Assembly: GCA_021029095.1 (NCBI GenBank)
Contig: JAJOHG010000212.1
Span: 1-44,694 of the forward strand
Origin: Phellopilus nigrolimitatus
Taxonomy: Eukaryota > Basidiomycota > Agaricomycetes > Hymenochaetales > Hymenochaetaceae
DNA: 44,694 bases
Direction of reading: 5' to 3'
This document shows, one piece after another, positions 32,217 through 43,900 of the stretch. Both the position numbers and the translations under genes were made by a program. The notes under the pieces were generated by a model that ran no database searches, had not been told where the DNA came from, and was given only the letters and a program-made list of their open reading frames with translations. The first letter of the stretch is position 1. Each line of letters begins with the position of its first letter.

Positions 32217-34431
32217 ATGTCCCCTAACGTGCCGTCCGCCAGCACCAAGGCCACAAAGGGGGGAGACAAGGAGGAGATCCTGGACTCCACAGACCACAGC
32301 TCCGAAGATATTTTCGGTGAAAAGCTGAAGCAGGCGATGGCCGCCGGCGACCTGCGTCGGAAGGAGCAGACAACCTCGCAGCTGAAAGGACAAACAATGA
32401 TAAACGTTTCCTCTGTGTTTTCGCGTCCGCCGGCACAAGAACGGAAAACCGACGCCTGTGACGAGCCCGAGCCCTTGTACGTACAGTACACCCAGACATC
32501 TTCGTCCCCTCCCGACCCCTTTGTCAAACGGCTCTCCGAGATCCTGGATAGCATGGTCGAGCCCAGTTCCCATCCCCTGAATGTCGCGAAAGCGCTCCGG
32601 CCTATCGCTAGCTTCCTGCTTTCCTCTGCCTATATTCCTTTGCCACGGCGTCGATTAATTGCCTACGCGGTGGTGAAGTTCTTCGACAGCCAAGAAGCAC
32701 GTGCCCAGGAGCGAGATCCTAAACACAACTCGTTGAGCGATCTGCTCATTTGCACTCCTAGTATGCCCTTCACTGTGCGAGTGGAATCGGTGCTCCACAT
32801 CCTCTCCGCTCTGTTCGTCCTCGCTGGTCCACTCCTCTTTACACGAAAAGCTACATTAGCTCTTCTTGTTCAAGCTTTTGAGGCAACTTCGAGCTTCAGC
32901 ACGCATCAAAGCATCGATATACTCCGTGAGTCGACGTGGAACTGTTTGGTTTGGGGATTCTCGCAGATGACCGTCTGGCATATGCTGCGAACGAAACGCA
33001 TCATATTTCTAACGGACGCTTTCAACGCGATAAAGGAGCACCTCCTCATAGACGTTGCTATAAATCTTGTAGCGAATATTTTGGGCCCCCGAGGCGAAAG
33101 GCGCACGGATGCGTCAGCTGCAGAGCATGCAGCTATAGTGGTCGTGTGGCTAGCTGAGCACTGCGAAACCCCTTGCATCGGTTTTGAGGTATTGAACTAC
33201 ATGCTTGGGCGTGCTGATACAGACTATTCGGAGAACGACACAAGTCTAATACCAGCATGGCTAATGAACGAAAGCCCGCCGCAAACCGAGTCTGACGCGG
33301 TTCATGTATTCGAGGAGCCACGGCAACTTTGTCTCAATGGCCTCAGCGCTATACGACCGCTCGACGACGTCGAATTACCAGCGATGTCTAGGTATTGGCC
33401 AAAACTCTTAAGAGTATGTAAACTCGCTACGATGGATCGCATCAAAATCGCTTCTCAGTCCATGAAACATACGCACCAGATGCGACTCGAGGTGAGTGCT
33501 ATGATCTTTATCAATGGCACTCGGCCAACTTACTACTTGCCGTTCTTTAGAAGTCCTTCGTCTTCATGTGGCGCGTTCTCCTGAGATTCCGAGCGAGACT
33601 CTGTGGCCCAGCATATTTGCTTGTGGATGGAGCCGCTGGGAACATAACCGCGGCTCTCGAGTATCTGCTCGACATTGATAGAATCTGGAAGAGGTGTGAG
33701 ATCTCGCTTGACAAGGGGGAAGAAATAAGCATACACGCAATTGACTCCGTACTGCAATTGTGGGCTGTTGCTCGTGAGGAGTTAGATGAGACGTGGATGC
33801 GCGCGTTGGCGAAATCTATTTTCAGGACGTTTGTAGAGCTGCGGTCGAAGATCGAGCTCAATGCTTTGACCACCGTGAACCTTTGGTACGACCTCATGTT
33901 TGAGATCGTACGCATCAGCCCTCCACAGGCTTTGAATGTGCTCAAGCAAATAGGAACACCCGAACATGCGAGGAAGAGGGAAGACACGCGCGCCTATGTC
34001 CAGCTTGTGACTTGGGATGATTTGGTAGCCTTCGTCTTGCTACCAGAGCTCGAGGCTAGAGGCGAGAACTCCGAGTTCTCCGTGAAGGATCTAGTTGCCT
34101 TCTTGTTCTTTCCTGAAGAGTAAGCCACTCTTTCTCAATTCGGTGCTAATGGTTACTGAAGTAGAGACGTATCTGCAGCCTGCATCTCCTGGACGGTCAA
34201 GTCTCCACATTCTCCTACCAGCTTTGGATTCAATTACATCACAAGACGGTAGTGCTTGCGCAAGCACGGGGAGAAGAGGAAGTGGTATATCCCGCTTCTG
34301 AAATGTTCGAGCCAATTCTTGAGGACTACCTGAGTGCCACTTTCGACGAGTCGGAGTTGACGCTGGCACTGGCGTGCCGCGACGAGGAGATGAAGAAGTT
34401 CGCGAATCTGTAGCATGCATGTGTCATTAGC
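32217..34431 (+). CDS. Unrecognised alpha-helical protein of about 700 residues
   Basis: Exons 32217-33491, 33551-34119 and 34179-34431 join in frame to 698 residues. Start 32217 (MSPNVPSASTKATKGG) preferred; an in-frame ATG at 32154 adds 21 residues. Residues 1-100 are polar and disordered. From about residue 105 (PFVKRLSEILDSMVEP) it is amphipathic-helical throughout: RPIASFLLSSAYIPLPRRRLIAYAVVKFF, VESVLHILSALFVLAGPLLF, LIDVAINLVANILG, EHAAIVVVWLAEHCE, VLRPLD-free stretches, ITAALEYLLDIDRIWKRCE and VNLWYDLMFEIVRIS. This resembles HEAT/ARM-like solenoids such as the Rif1 amino-terminal region, but I cannot assign it. No signal peptide or clear membrane helix. Lower GC than neighbours and few introns. 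The last splice (C|CTGCATCTC) was chosen because it alone keeps the frame. Confidence 0.7.
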
Positions 34432-34993
34432 TGTCTTTTTTATTTTCTCAGGGCTTGTTGTTCTGTAAAGTTGTCTGCTGCTCTGCTTGTCGTTGTACTT
34501 GTAGATCATCCTAATCTTATTTCTTATTAGCCGGTACATATGATCGTAGTGTCGCCGTAAACTTAGATATCTGTAAGCAAAGATAAATAATTAAAAAAAA
34601 AAACATATATCTAAATCGACCATACTTACCGTATTTCACATAGGTCAGAACGACCCTCGACAAAGATATCGGTGGTGTAGCCATCTGCTACTGAGAGCGT
34701 AACATTTCACGCCCTCTGCCTGTCCTTTCTCTTCGTGAAGACGGGGGCAGAGTTTACAAAGTATCTTCTCACTTTAAGAAAATGAGAGCGGCTTTCTGAT
34801 TTGAGTTTACACGAAAGTGATGATAGATGTGGTAATCAGACAAAGAATAAGTCGGGTACTAATGTCTGGCTCACCTTTATGCTTAGGCCGAGCGAGCTTA
34901 TTACGCACACGCATTATCTATGCCAGGAGAGAAGTAGCTTTCTTAGACGTTGACTTGGTTCTTGCGTCGTCCGACAAGCTGCCAGATAGAAAT
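34432..34993. other. AT-rich intergenic region
   Basis: 562 bases between the unrecognised helical gene and the 3' end of the RWDD2-like gene. It contains an 11-base A run near 34592-34602. No supported gene or repeat. Confidence 0.45.
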
Positions 34994-35549
34994 TCAGCCG
35001 CCCTTCGCATATCCCATCGCTCGTCTCCACCACTCCTCTAGCCCTGCACGCTGCATATAGGTACCGACTTCGTTCATCTTCTCGACCATCACAATACCGG
35101 CAGATTTCGCTGTCGAGCCCCGTTCCGATCCCAACTCCGAGTCCGACTTTGATCTGGATGGATGAGATTCCGCCGATACAGCTTTGGACATTTGCATATC
35201 GGCGTCGCTGAGCCCTGTTGTTAGATCCGCCAGCGTGCAGGATGCCCAGCGGAGGGACTGCAGGTGCGTGTCGTAGCGTCAAAAAAGAAGACGATTTAGA
35301 CGGACAACTCGAATGCGAAGGCGAGCACCGTGTTTAAAACGAACAGACCTTAATTTCGCGTACATAACGCCCAACCTGCGCTTCGCGTCCTTCGACAGCA
35401 AGCACCCCTGGGTACCCAATCTTACATATTCCAGTAAGATTGAGCTCGCGCGCCGAGTGCCGGATGATGCGCTTTTTCTGAGAAGAGAGGATATGATGGA
35501 ATGTGAGCAATGCTCGCGAGTTGGCCTCGAGGGCAAGCGGAACTTTCAT
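34994..35549 (-). CDS. RWDD2-like protein, carboxyl-terminal (DUF1115) half only; possibly truncated gene
   Basis: Exons 35349-35549 and 34994-35257 join to 154 residues. Seen: ALEANSRALLTFHHILSSQKKR, ARELNLTGICKIGYPGVLAVEG, YVREIK/SLRW across the intron, then VEKMNEVGTYMQRAGLEEWWRRAMGY at the end. HHILS...KKR, LTG, K-GYPGV--VEG and VK-LRW are the signature of the C-terminal domain of RWD domain-containing protein 2. The amino-terminal RWD domain (about the first 120-150 residues of normal members) is not seen. The ATG at 35549 directly follows a consensus 3' splice site (tttgcag), and open frame continues in frame upstream to a stop near 35612, so a further exon could exist, but the upstream DNA is AT-rich and shows none. 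Either a truncated gene, a pseudogene, or an incomplete model. Function of the family is poorly known. Confidence 0.65.
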
Positions 35550-35764
35550 CTGCAAAGTTTCAAGTAGATAAACCTCAGGCGGAGCTGTATGAAGAGTTGA
35601 AGTAACTTATCGCCTGCGTACGCGACGCCGTGCCAAACGCGTCTGTACATGTGTAGCACGTGCCCACAAAATGTACTTCTTTTTAATTCAAATTCTACCA
35701 TAATGTTTCTCTCTACGATATCCTCCGTACAGCAAATGATACTTTTATAATAAATGCACCACAG

Positions 35765-36922
35765 TCAAGAGACTAGGTATCCAAACTGCAGCGAAATTCC
35801 TCGCGCCGTGCATTCCTGACGAACACTTTTCGCTTCGCCACTTTGCAGAGAGTACGAATACGGCCAGTCAGCAAGGCGTTTGAGCTCATAACCAATTGGC
35901 AGGTATAGTTCTCGTAGGCTCGGGAATACACCTGCAGAGATTACAGCTGCCCATTCCGCCACAGTTATGTCATAGTTGCCGTATATTCTCAGCACCTCGA
36001 GGCGCACGAGCCGCTGACCCAGGTTTGAAAGTGTTGAGTGACTGAAGGGAAGAGATAACTCGAGGGTGCGCAGAGCATGACAAGATGCAAGTGCGTCCTC
36101 GTCAATGGAAGAATTAAGGTCTTGTTGCGGAGCGCTTTCTTTCGTGAAATATCGGAACGTACGCAAGCTCTGCGAAGCTTCGGAGAGGATCGTTTGCAGG
36201 TCATACTCAGTTTTGCATTCGTGTACGACGACCGTCAACTATTGCAATGCTTCCCACGAACGGTATGCCAGTTCCGAGAGCTTTCCGTATGTGATGCGCA
36301 CCCCGTCCAAATGAAGAAACTCGATGTGTGGCGAGGGCGAGCCGAAAACACGCGGTTCGCAAATGCGCAGGTCGAGATTCACCAGATTTAGACGCTTTAG
36401 GTTCGTGAACCGCGAGACAAGGGTCTCATTCCAACGAATTGAGGCACGGACGTCTTCGACGGACCAGTGCAAGCCCTCGACGCGGACTTCGCGTACGTTT
36501 TGCGGAAACGCGAAGCTACGCAAGTACCACTCCGCGCGGAGGGCACAGTCAGAACCAAGAGATATTATGGTCAGGTTCGGGAGTCTGAAGAGAGGCGTGA
36601 GGCTCATTGCGAGGGCAGGGACCTTGCGGCACGCGCACATGGCTCCGTCCTCGCACATTCGCGAAGCGGGGTGTATGTAAAGTTCATGGATCTTGTCACC
36701 CAAACTTGGGTTGCTCGCGAGAGTACGAGAAAGGAGATAGCAAGTGTGGTACGTCAGAAGCCTAGGAGCACTATACAGGACCCGTCGGGCAGGAACAAGC
36801 CATGCAAAAGAAACGAGAGCAAGAGGTGCCACATGAGCAGTATCATTAGCCAGGTGGTCAAAGACGATGGGTATAAGATCGTCGACGAGGCGAGAGCGTG
36901 GCGACGGGCCTTGCGTGTCCAT
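35765..36922 (-). pseudogene. F-box/leucine-rich-type protein gene interrupted by one in-frame TAG
   Basis: One intronless frame of 386 codons runs from ATG 36922 to the stop at 35765, broken only by TAG at 36239-36241 (codon 228). The start has an F-box-like helix pair: RLVDDLIPIVFDHLAND...VAPLALVSFAWLVPARRVLYSAPRL, which in active genes would dock Skp1 in an SCF ubiquitin ligase. After it come LRR-like Leu patterns: LPNLTIISLGSDCAL, FTNLKRLNLVNLDL, IEFLHLDGVRITYGKL; and, beyond the TAG, ASCHALRTLELSLPFS, LGQRLVRLEVLRIYG and FPSLRELYLPIG. Frame and content carry on across the stop. No usable intron spans it (a GT...AG of only 23 nt does). Options are a pseudogene, stop-codon readthrough, or a sequence error. 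Confidence 0.75.
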
Positions 36923-37296
36923 TTAATAAAACAGAAAAGAAAGAGTCCCTCGATAGATCGATCCGGAGGGGAGTATAGGCTTTTCTACTGTATCAGTGAG
37001 ACGCTTGACTCAGATTATAAGCTCCGGGAATTGGCCAAAGCAGACATAGCGCTTTCCCGGTGTAAATCAGGCTCCGCAAAATACCTAGTGATGAGCGTCG
37101 CAAAACCAAAAGAAACCATAATCCCGAAAGAGAACCCTGAGGCATGGTTGGACAAAGAGCACGGAGCAAGTGATACAAAAGAGAAATGGGCACAAAAGAG
37201 ATGTCACAAGTGACATGTGGCGCAACTAAATACTTAGGTTTCTTAGGCGCCGCCGTCTCTCCTGCTCTCCCCGAAGACACTTCAAACCGACTCACT
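36923..37296. other. Divergent intergenic region between F-box-like gene and DCN1
   Basis: 374 bases between two divergent starts. Nothing but short unsupported frames. No TATA box of convincing quality seen. Confidence 0.4.
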
Positions 37297-39509
37297 ATGC
37301 CGCCCAGAGTGTGTCAGGCCCTTCCTCTCCATGCTCATTTCTCACTGTAATCGATTATTACAGCGCAAAAAAGCAGCTCCGAATCCGAGCCAGGACACCG
37401 AGGTCGCCGTGTCCACGGTGGGTACAAGAGCAACGCGTAGCTCGGCGCGTCAAAAGGACGCTGCACCATCCACCACGACAGGTTGGACTTCTGATTTTAT
37501 TATATCGCCTTTTTCCAACTAAGTCATTTCATTCGTCACGCGTCTGGGATGCCTGTCATCGTGAGCATCCCCGTCACTTCCTTCTCCCCATGCACGCTCA
37601 CCCAGGCCTTTCTGAAGAGTAAAGGTAGCTTTTCTCTCTTAAAGAAAGGTCCGGGTTCTAATTGTTTCTTAAGCCGGCGGCTACAACTACTAGAAAAAGA
37701 AAGGCGGTGTGAGTGACCCGGCCTACACATCATCTTCTGACTCGTATTTACCTTGTTGCAGAGGCGATGGCAAGGAAGTACGTCCACAACTCTCGTTGTG
37801 ACAAAGATAAAATTAGAATTCAACGTCTTACGGCTACATTGAAGGGTGAGACCAACGAATTAAGTTGAAAGTTGCTCTGTATGTTCGTTGTTTTGCTTGA
37901 CCTGAAGGTACACGCTAACTGTGTTTCCAGTGACTTGCTTTCAGTAAGTGTAGGTTCTTTGGAATCAAGGATATGTCTGAAATATCTGTATAGGAGGAAA
38001 AGACGACAAAGCGGGCAAGAGGGGCAAAAGCTGCGATTGTAACCCCCGCCAAGAGGTTAGTGACCGTTTTAAAACCAAAGTTCTAAATTTCGCGTCGCGT
38101 CTTTTCGAATTCTTGAGCACGTGACATCCACGTGGATCTTAATTAAAAGACACGCGAAGCTGTGTCGGTGCCGACGCCGACGTTCGAGTTGTCCTGCTCA
38201 GTCGTTGAGCGTCGTCGTCGTTGTCGTCTGTGATCACTCAGCTAGTGCTGAGTCCTTCGTCGGCGACGCTCACTTTTATTGGTGCCTCATAAACGCCCAC
38301 CGCACTGTCGCACGTCCAGTCGACCGGGACGCGGAGTCGTCTTTCTTCGAATGCTGTTCTGCTTTTGGTGCTTTTCTAACAAGACAGTCCGCAGCGATGA
38401 TGGCGGCGAAGATGGTATCAATGACAGTGCCGCAGGACCGAGTAAGTCGAAGGCGAAAGCGACTCCGTCGCCCGCCGTGCAAGTGCAGAGTCCGAACGAA
38501 CTATTCAACGCGTACGCAGACGCAGAGGAGCCTGACATGATGGGCGCAGAGGGCCTTGAAAGGTTGTGTGCAGAGGGGGATATACCAATGGACGGTGCGC
38601 GCCCATTGCTTCTTGCGTGGGAGCTTGACGCGAAGGAGCTAGGCGTGTTCACCCGGGAGGAATGGACAAAAGGGCTGGACACCTTGCAGTGAGTATTTCA
38701 ACACTGGATTTGCAACAACTTCTTTTTTCTTAAGAAGCACCTAGGGTCAAGAATTTACAATCCCTCGCTATAGTTCTCGTGGACTTGGAGAACCTACTTA
38801 TCCTGCGCAAAACCCCACCGGCCAGACCAGCAACACAGTCCATATCCAAGAATATTAAGTCGAAGTCTTCTCTGCCCATTTTCGACAAGTACAACAAAGA
38901 CCGCTATTGGGGCTACGCCGCGAACGTCGAGGCTGCGTACTTAAAATTCTACAACTTCTGCTTTGCATTAGTAAAGAAATCGTGAGTTCCGGCGCGATCA
39001 GTTCGTTAAGTATGTACTCATGTTGAATTCGGATCGCAGAGGTTCTCGTAACATAGATATGGAGGTATAAACGTTTTCTTCTTTCTTTGCTGGACATATT
39101 TGAATGGTTGTGTTTATTTTTCGTTTGCTGTCAAGTACGCCTCCGCATTCTGGTCGGTAATCCTGGCACCTATCTATCCGATGATGACGGAAATCATCGA
39201 GTTTATTAACGTGAGTAAGAATAGCCAGTTTCCGAGTGCTCTTTGTTGTTGATTTTACTAGGAAAAAGGGACGTATAAAGGCGTCAATAAAGACCTATGG
39301 TCAATGGTGAGCAAACGAGGCATGGTCACTGTTTCAACAAATTTTGAATTCGATGACAGATGAGAGAGTTCTGCCGTACGGTGAAACCCTCACTCGAGGG
39401 ATATGATAGTGACGGGGCATGGCCCACCCTCTTAGACGATTTCGTTGAGTGGAAGAAGACGCCGAAGAGCGCAACGGAAACTGAAGGCGCCTCGGGTGCC
39501 TTTGCCTGA
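37297..39509 (+). CDS. DCN1: DCN1-type cullin neddylation factor with basic amino-terminal extension
   Basis: DCN1 binds Ubc12 and cullins and speeds attachment of Nedd8 to cullin in SCF ligases, mainly in the nucleus. PONY/DCUN1 domain: [127 protein letters not shown] and [10 protein letters not shown]...[15 protein letters not shown], assembled over about seven exons from 38370 to 39509. The basic front is spread over small exons from 37297: MPPR, then [19 protein letters not shown]...TRSSAR, then [17 protein letters not shown] and [21 protein letters not shown]. Splices there are less certain and may need a 5-nt exon (TAAAG near 37620). An intron of about 330 nt separates front and domain. 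Alternatively a shorter protein starts at 38352. Confidence 0.85.
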
Positions 39510-39921
39510 AATAGGTTTACTTCAGAACGATTACTTACATCTGTTCTTATTAAAGTCAGTATATACATGATCTAGGTATGTTTCATTTTTTTTTCTTATA
39601 TACATGCTGACTATATTCTACTGTATGCAGCGCAATGCATAACTTAACACTGGTCGTAACTCGCTTCCTGTGAATGTCAATCTTATTTCAGAGTCCTAAT
39701 GCAATGCAATCTTATCAGATGTTTATGACTGACAAATATATTGGATTCATCCCCATCGTGCATATGTCTTCTTCGTGCCGTTTGGATACAAGTACAGAAT
39801 AATATTAGACGTGCAAATGTTCATTCATGGTTTTTGTCCGTGCCGTTAGTTCTTCATTCGTTTCTCTATTCCATACGGGGCTTCTCGGCTCATATTCAGC
39901 TATTCGCCACCGGTTATCCTA
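39510..39921. other. Intergenic region between convergent genes
   Basis: 412 AT-rich bases between two converging stops, DCN1 and the membrane protein. Holds only 3' untranslated sequence as far as I can see, including a T-rich run near 39586-39593. Confidence 0.45.
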
Positions 39922-40746
39922 TTAAAAGTGATGGAAATGCCCCCGACGATGTCGATTTCGGATTGTCCGCCCGCGCTCGCGCGCTACTTTTGCCCTGAGT
40001 TCGCGCACTGCGATCGCGCGGAAGGACGCAGCAAGAACGTCGGTGGGCGTGTGCGGTGGCGAGTGTTGTGCGTCGGGTGCGAGGAAGAGGTCCGGCTGTG
40101 TCCTTGAGTCCGTGTAAGAATGGGCTTCGGAAGTGGGGACGTCAGGATTGTGATCATTGTTGGCTCGCGCTGGTGCGCCCCTGGGCTTGCTGTCGTCGGT
40201 GTAGTCATAGATGCGCGCTCTGGGGTCGCGCATGTCGAAGAGCGATGCAGGAGTAGCAACAGAGCCAGTTTGATCCTTCCTTTCGTGAAGCTGCTCTGGG
40301 TCATCCGAGAACAAGAACAGAAGCCGCCTTCGGCGCAGAGCAGGATCAAGACGCCCCAGGTGTCGGATGTCGCGAGTAGCATCTAATCTAAGTCCATCAC
40401 GCTCCAAACTGGAGTCATCGCCGTCACCAGCATCTCCGGACAAAAAATAAGGAGAAGTCGCAACGGCGACGATGCTAGGGAGCGGTGGCAGCCCGAGCGA
40501 TGCACGGACCTCCTTCCAGTAACCCGTGATTTCGACTTCGGCCCCTTCTCTGGTTTCAAAGTCGGAAGCGTCGAATCCGAAACGTTCAGTGTTGTTCATC
40601 ACAGACAATACGGATGTCGAGGAGCCCTGTCGATAGAACTTTGAATTTTTGGTACTCAAGCCTTTAAGGAGGAGTAGGCCTGCAAGTGCGAGAAGGACGA
40701 GCGCGGTGGTGCGGCGCAGAGAGGAGTTCTTCTTGTACAAGGCCAT
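39922..40746 (-). CDS. Unrecognised single-pass membrane protein (signal-anchor), 274 residues
   Basis: An intronless frame of 275 codons. The start MALYKKNSSLRRTTALVLLALAGLLLLKGL at 40746 is a basic segment followed by a 16-residue hydrophobic helix, i.e. a signal anchor (type II) or uncleaved signal. The rest is polar: NNTERFGFDASDFETREGAEVEITGYWKEVRASLGLPPLP, then LRRRRLLFLFSDDPEQLHERKD and a Pro/Asp/Thr-rich stretch, ending RGRTIRNRHRRGHFHHF. The layout is reminiscent of Golgi type II proteins but no catalytic motif is recognised. An in-frame upstream ATG at 40896 would add 50 residues. Introns in the 3' half cannot be excluded, and the odd His/Arg-rich end could come from missing one. 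Confidence 0.5.
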   Translation of the reverse strand: MALYKKNSSLRRTTALVLLALAGLLLLKGLSTKNSKFYRQGSSTSVLSVMNNTERFGFDASDFETREGAEVEITGYWKEVRASLGLPPLPSIVAVATSPYFLSGDAGDGDDSSLERDGLRLDATRDIRHLGRLDPALRRRRLLFLFSDDPEQLHERKDQTGSVATPASLFDMRDPRARIYDYTDDSKPRGAPARANNDHNPDVPTSEAHSYTDSRTQPDLFLAPDAQHSPPHTPTDVLAASFRAIAVRELRAKVARERGRTIRNRHRRGHFHHF

Positions 40747-40989
40747 CTTTTCTCGGCGAGTGTGCACTCGACAATGAGTTAAGAGAGTGGACAGAGACCA
40801 TGAGTAGTAGAAATTGATATACAGTTGAGGCGTGCCAGCCCTGTGGCAGTTTGGTCTAGACTCACGTATTACCAGCCACTCACATACCGCGACCACGCGT
40901 CAGCCACCAAGGAAACAAACTGTAATTAATTATTGGGTTGGTGATTTCTTTGTAGCATAGAAAATTAAACTAATGACTTTGTGCCTGCA

Positions 40990-43900
40990 TCAAGGCTTGA
41001 AAGATAGCATAGCCTCCATCGCTTCCCTCATCTCTGTCTCCGCAAACACTGCTGCCTCTTTTGCGACCACCAGCTTCTTCTCCAGTTCGTCGAGTGTCAT
41101 CGCGCGCGTTCCTCCATCTGACTCAACAAAACCCAGGTGCTCGAAACGCGTGAGCGTATTGCCCACATGTGGAAGGAACCCACGCGCGTCCCAGCCGCGA
41201 TCATTTGACGCGAGAATTGCGCGCACTGCTGCAGCGTTAACATCCCTATGCAATTCCTCAAGCTTCGCGAGTTGAATCTCCATCCACTTTGCGCGCTTGT
41301 CCATCGTCGGCGTCGGCGGGTCGGCGTCGTACTCTTCGTCATCGTCTATATCTTCGGGTAGATCGTCCTGGACGAGGCCATCAAATGACGTCGAGCTACG
41401 CAACGCATATTCACGTTTCAAATCCTTCAGGTCTTGGCTAAGGATGTCAAAGATAGAACCCCACGTTGTCTGAGGAAGAAGCTGCACTAGATCTGACATC
41501 GTTTGAGTCAAGGTCTCTAAGAGTTGCTGGAAAGACGCGACAGTCTTGTCATTCAGGCGTGCCGAGGCGTTGTCTGCGAATGACGCTCCTCCAACAGGGA
41601 ATGCAGACAACGCGCGAGCCATGGTCCCATAGTCCAGAGACATCTTCGCACTGGGATTAATTTTCGCCAATTCGAAGAAGGGATGGTTGTCCAGATAATA
41701 TGGACCCTTTTCCACGTCGATCTCTTCCAGCAATTCTGCAATAGTTTTTGGCTTCGTCGGAGGGATGCCATCTTTCGTCTCGCGCGACACACTACGTCTT
41801 TTAATCGTATCCGTTTCCGTGGTTGAATGTACTATTTCAGACACATTAGGGAGCTTCGTGTTAGGAAACTGCGGAGTTTCTGAACTCGCGGTCACAGCAG
41901 AGGGCACGCTTGACTGAGAATCCTGAAGGATATCCTCTTCCTTAGGAATCCTGATAGGCTTTGTGGTCGGTTTATTCTTCCTAGGCATCTTGGATAAGAT
42001 AGGCATCGGCGATGCTTGCTCAAGCGTTGCTTCGTTGGATTGGATTTTGGCAGTCGAGGAACGAGGAACTGCTGTTCTTGCAGCAGAGGGCGTAGAACTC
42101 TGCTTGGATATAGCCAGCGCTTTAGCCTTTGAAGCTTTCTCCGCCTCGATGTTCCGCTGATTCGCCATCCTTTCCTTTTCCACTCGCTCCTTTTCAGCAT
42201 CACGATCGAATTTCTCTTTCGCTAAGCGTTCCTTCTCTTCTTTTTCCTCTGCCTTTTGTTTTGCAACCCGCTCTCGTTCCTCCGCCCTCGCCTTTGCAAC
42301 ACGTTCTTTCTCCTCTGCCTTGACCTTCGCGAGACGCTCCTTCTCAGCAGCCTTTTCCTTCGCCGCATATTCGCGTTCGGCGGCTTTCTCGGCCGCTGCA
42401 GCTTTCTTCGCAGCTTTGCGCTCCGATTTAGCCTGCGTCTTCTCGTCCTTGTCTGCAGATATGATGTGCGGTTGCTGAAAGGCTTGTGTTGTACGCGTCT
42501 GGGAATGAGAATCCGAACTTGCGCTTGCAGTAGGGAGAGCAGGGAAGTCAGCAGCAGAGAGCATCGGGGACGGCTCAGGAGACGGCTCCCGAGGAAGTGC
42601 TGCCACTGGAGGTGTAGGTACACAAGAAGATGCTGGGATGGGAGCTGTTCCAAAGAAGGAAGGTGGACGAATCGTTAGCACAAGCTCACGTCTTACATAT
42701 TAAGCCTAAGAAAGATTTTATAAACAGAAGGAGCCATTTCAACTTGCTCAGCAACGAAGTCGATAACACATTACTGAGCGGAAGTCTTCCATCGCAGTGA
42801 CGTGAGCAGCACAGCCCAATGAATTCATGACCATAACAACTTCCGTGCTGCGAAAGCATGGCTCGTGGAGAAAGAACAAAACTCTGGCAGGACGGGGAGA
42901 CTTACCTAAAGATCCTGATCCCTGGATATTAACTTGTGCTTGCATCACCCCTGGTGAAGATGCGGGAGGATTACTCAGAGGCATAGATGAAGGGTGTTGT
43001 CCGGAGATGCCTGACCCTAGTTGTACGGTGTGTTGAGGCTGTTGGAACAAAAGACCGGGAGGTCCGCTGAACGAGTGATGAGGCGAGTAACTACTTTCTG
43101 TTACCGCTGAACCGGGTATTACTGAAGAGAAGTTGAACCCTCCGTCGTTCGAAGGCGGCGACATGTATGGTAGAGACGACATAATCGCGGGTCCTGGAAT
43201 GTCCCCGATGATGGTCGCAGTGTTTGGTGGCGATTATCTGAGAAAGAGGAGGGCAATCGAGACGAAGGACAGACAGAATGAGAAACATATACAAGGAACG
43301 CGGGAATGAAAGAAATACACGTTTGTCAAAAATGCGTTGATACAAGGATTATACAAATAAAAGCCTCCTACCAGAAGCTGACACGCGTGCTGCTTGTATG
43401 CGATCACGTCCAATACCGAGCATGTCCTTCAACGATGTCTCGCTCGCGCTCACGTCGAAGGGTTGAAACCGAGACGGCTGCGGCACATACGAGGGCGGCT
43501 GCATCGACTGCGGCAACGTCTGCGCATGTGCGTAAGGTACAAGCGGAGAACCACGCGCTGAGGCCGGCGTCCCTGTACGCGTAGGTAGTCCTAGTCCTGG
43601 GGGCGGACCGAACTCATGATGTCTTTGAAAAGGCCAGGGTGTATATGAGCTTGCCGCTGACGCCGACGACGGGTTTGGATTCTCTGCAAGGGAAAGGGAT
43701 GAAAGCGATGTGTTCGCACTAAGAAGTGGTGATGACGTCGCGGATATTGACAATCCCGTCGATCCTTGCCGCTCACGAGCGAATCCGAACCGAGACATGC
43801 GACGAGACGACTCATCCTCAAGAACTGGGGACGGTCGTTGGGCCGTAGAGTGCGAGGCAGCTTCGGATGACTCTGCGAACGGGTTGAATGAACCCGTATA

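Noticed and set aside
34179..34431. Extra 26-nt intron (gtcaag...accag) near the end of the helical protein
   Set aside because: Too short for a spliceosomal intron, and the frame stays open without it.
38352..38692. Separate DCN1 start [11 protein letters not shown]
   Set aside because: The basic exons upstream join in frame to the domain and fit the lysine-rich heads of basidiomycete DCN1 proteins as I remember them. Kept only as an alternative promoter idea.
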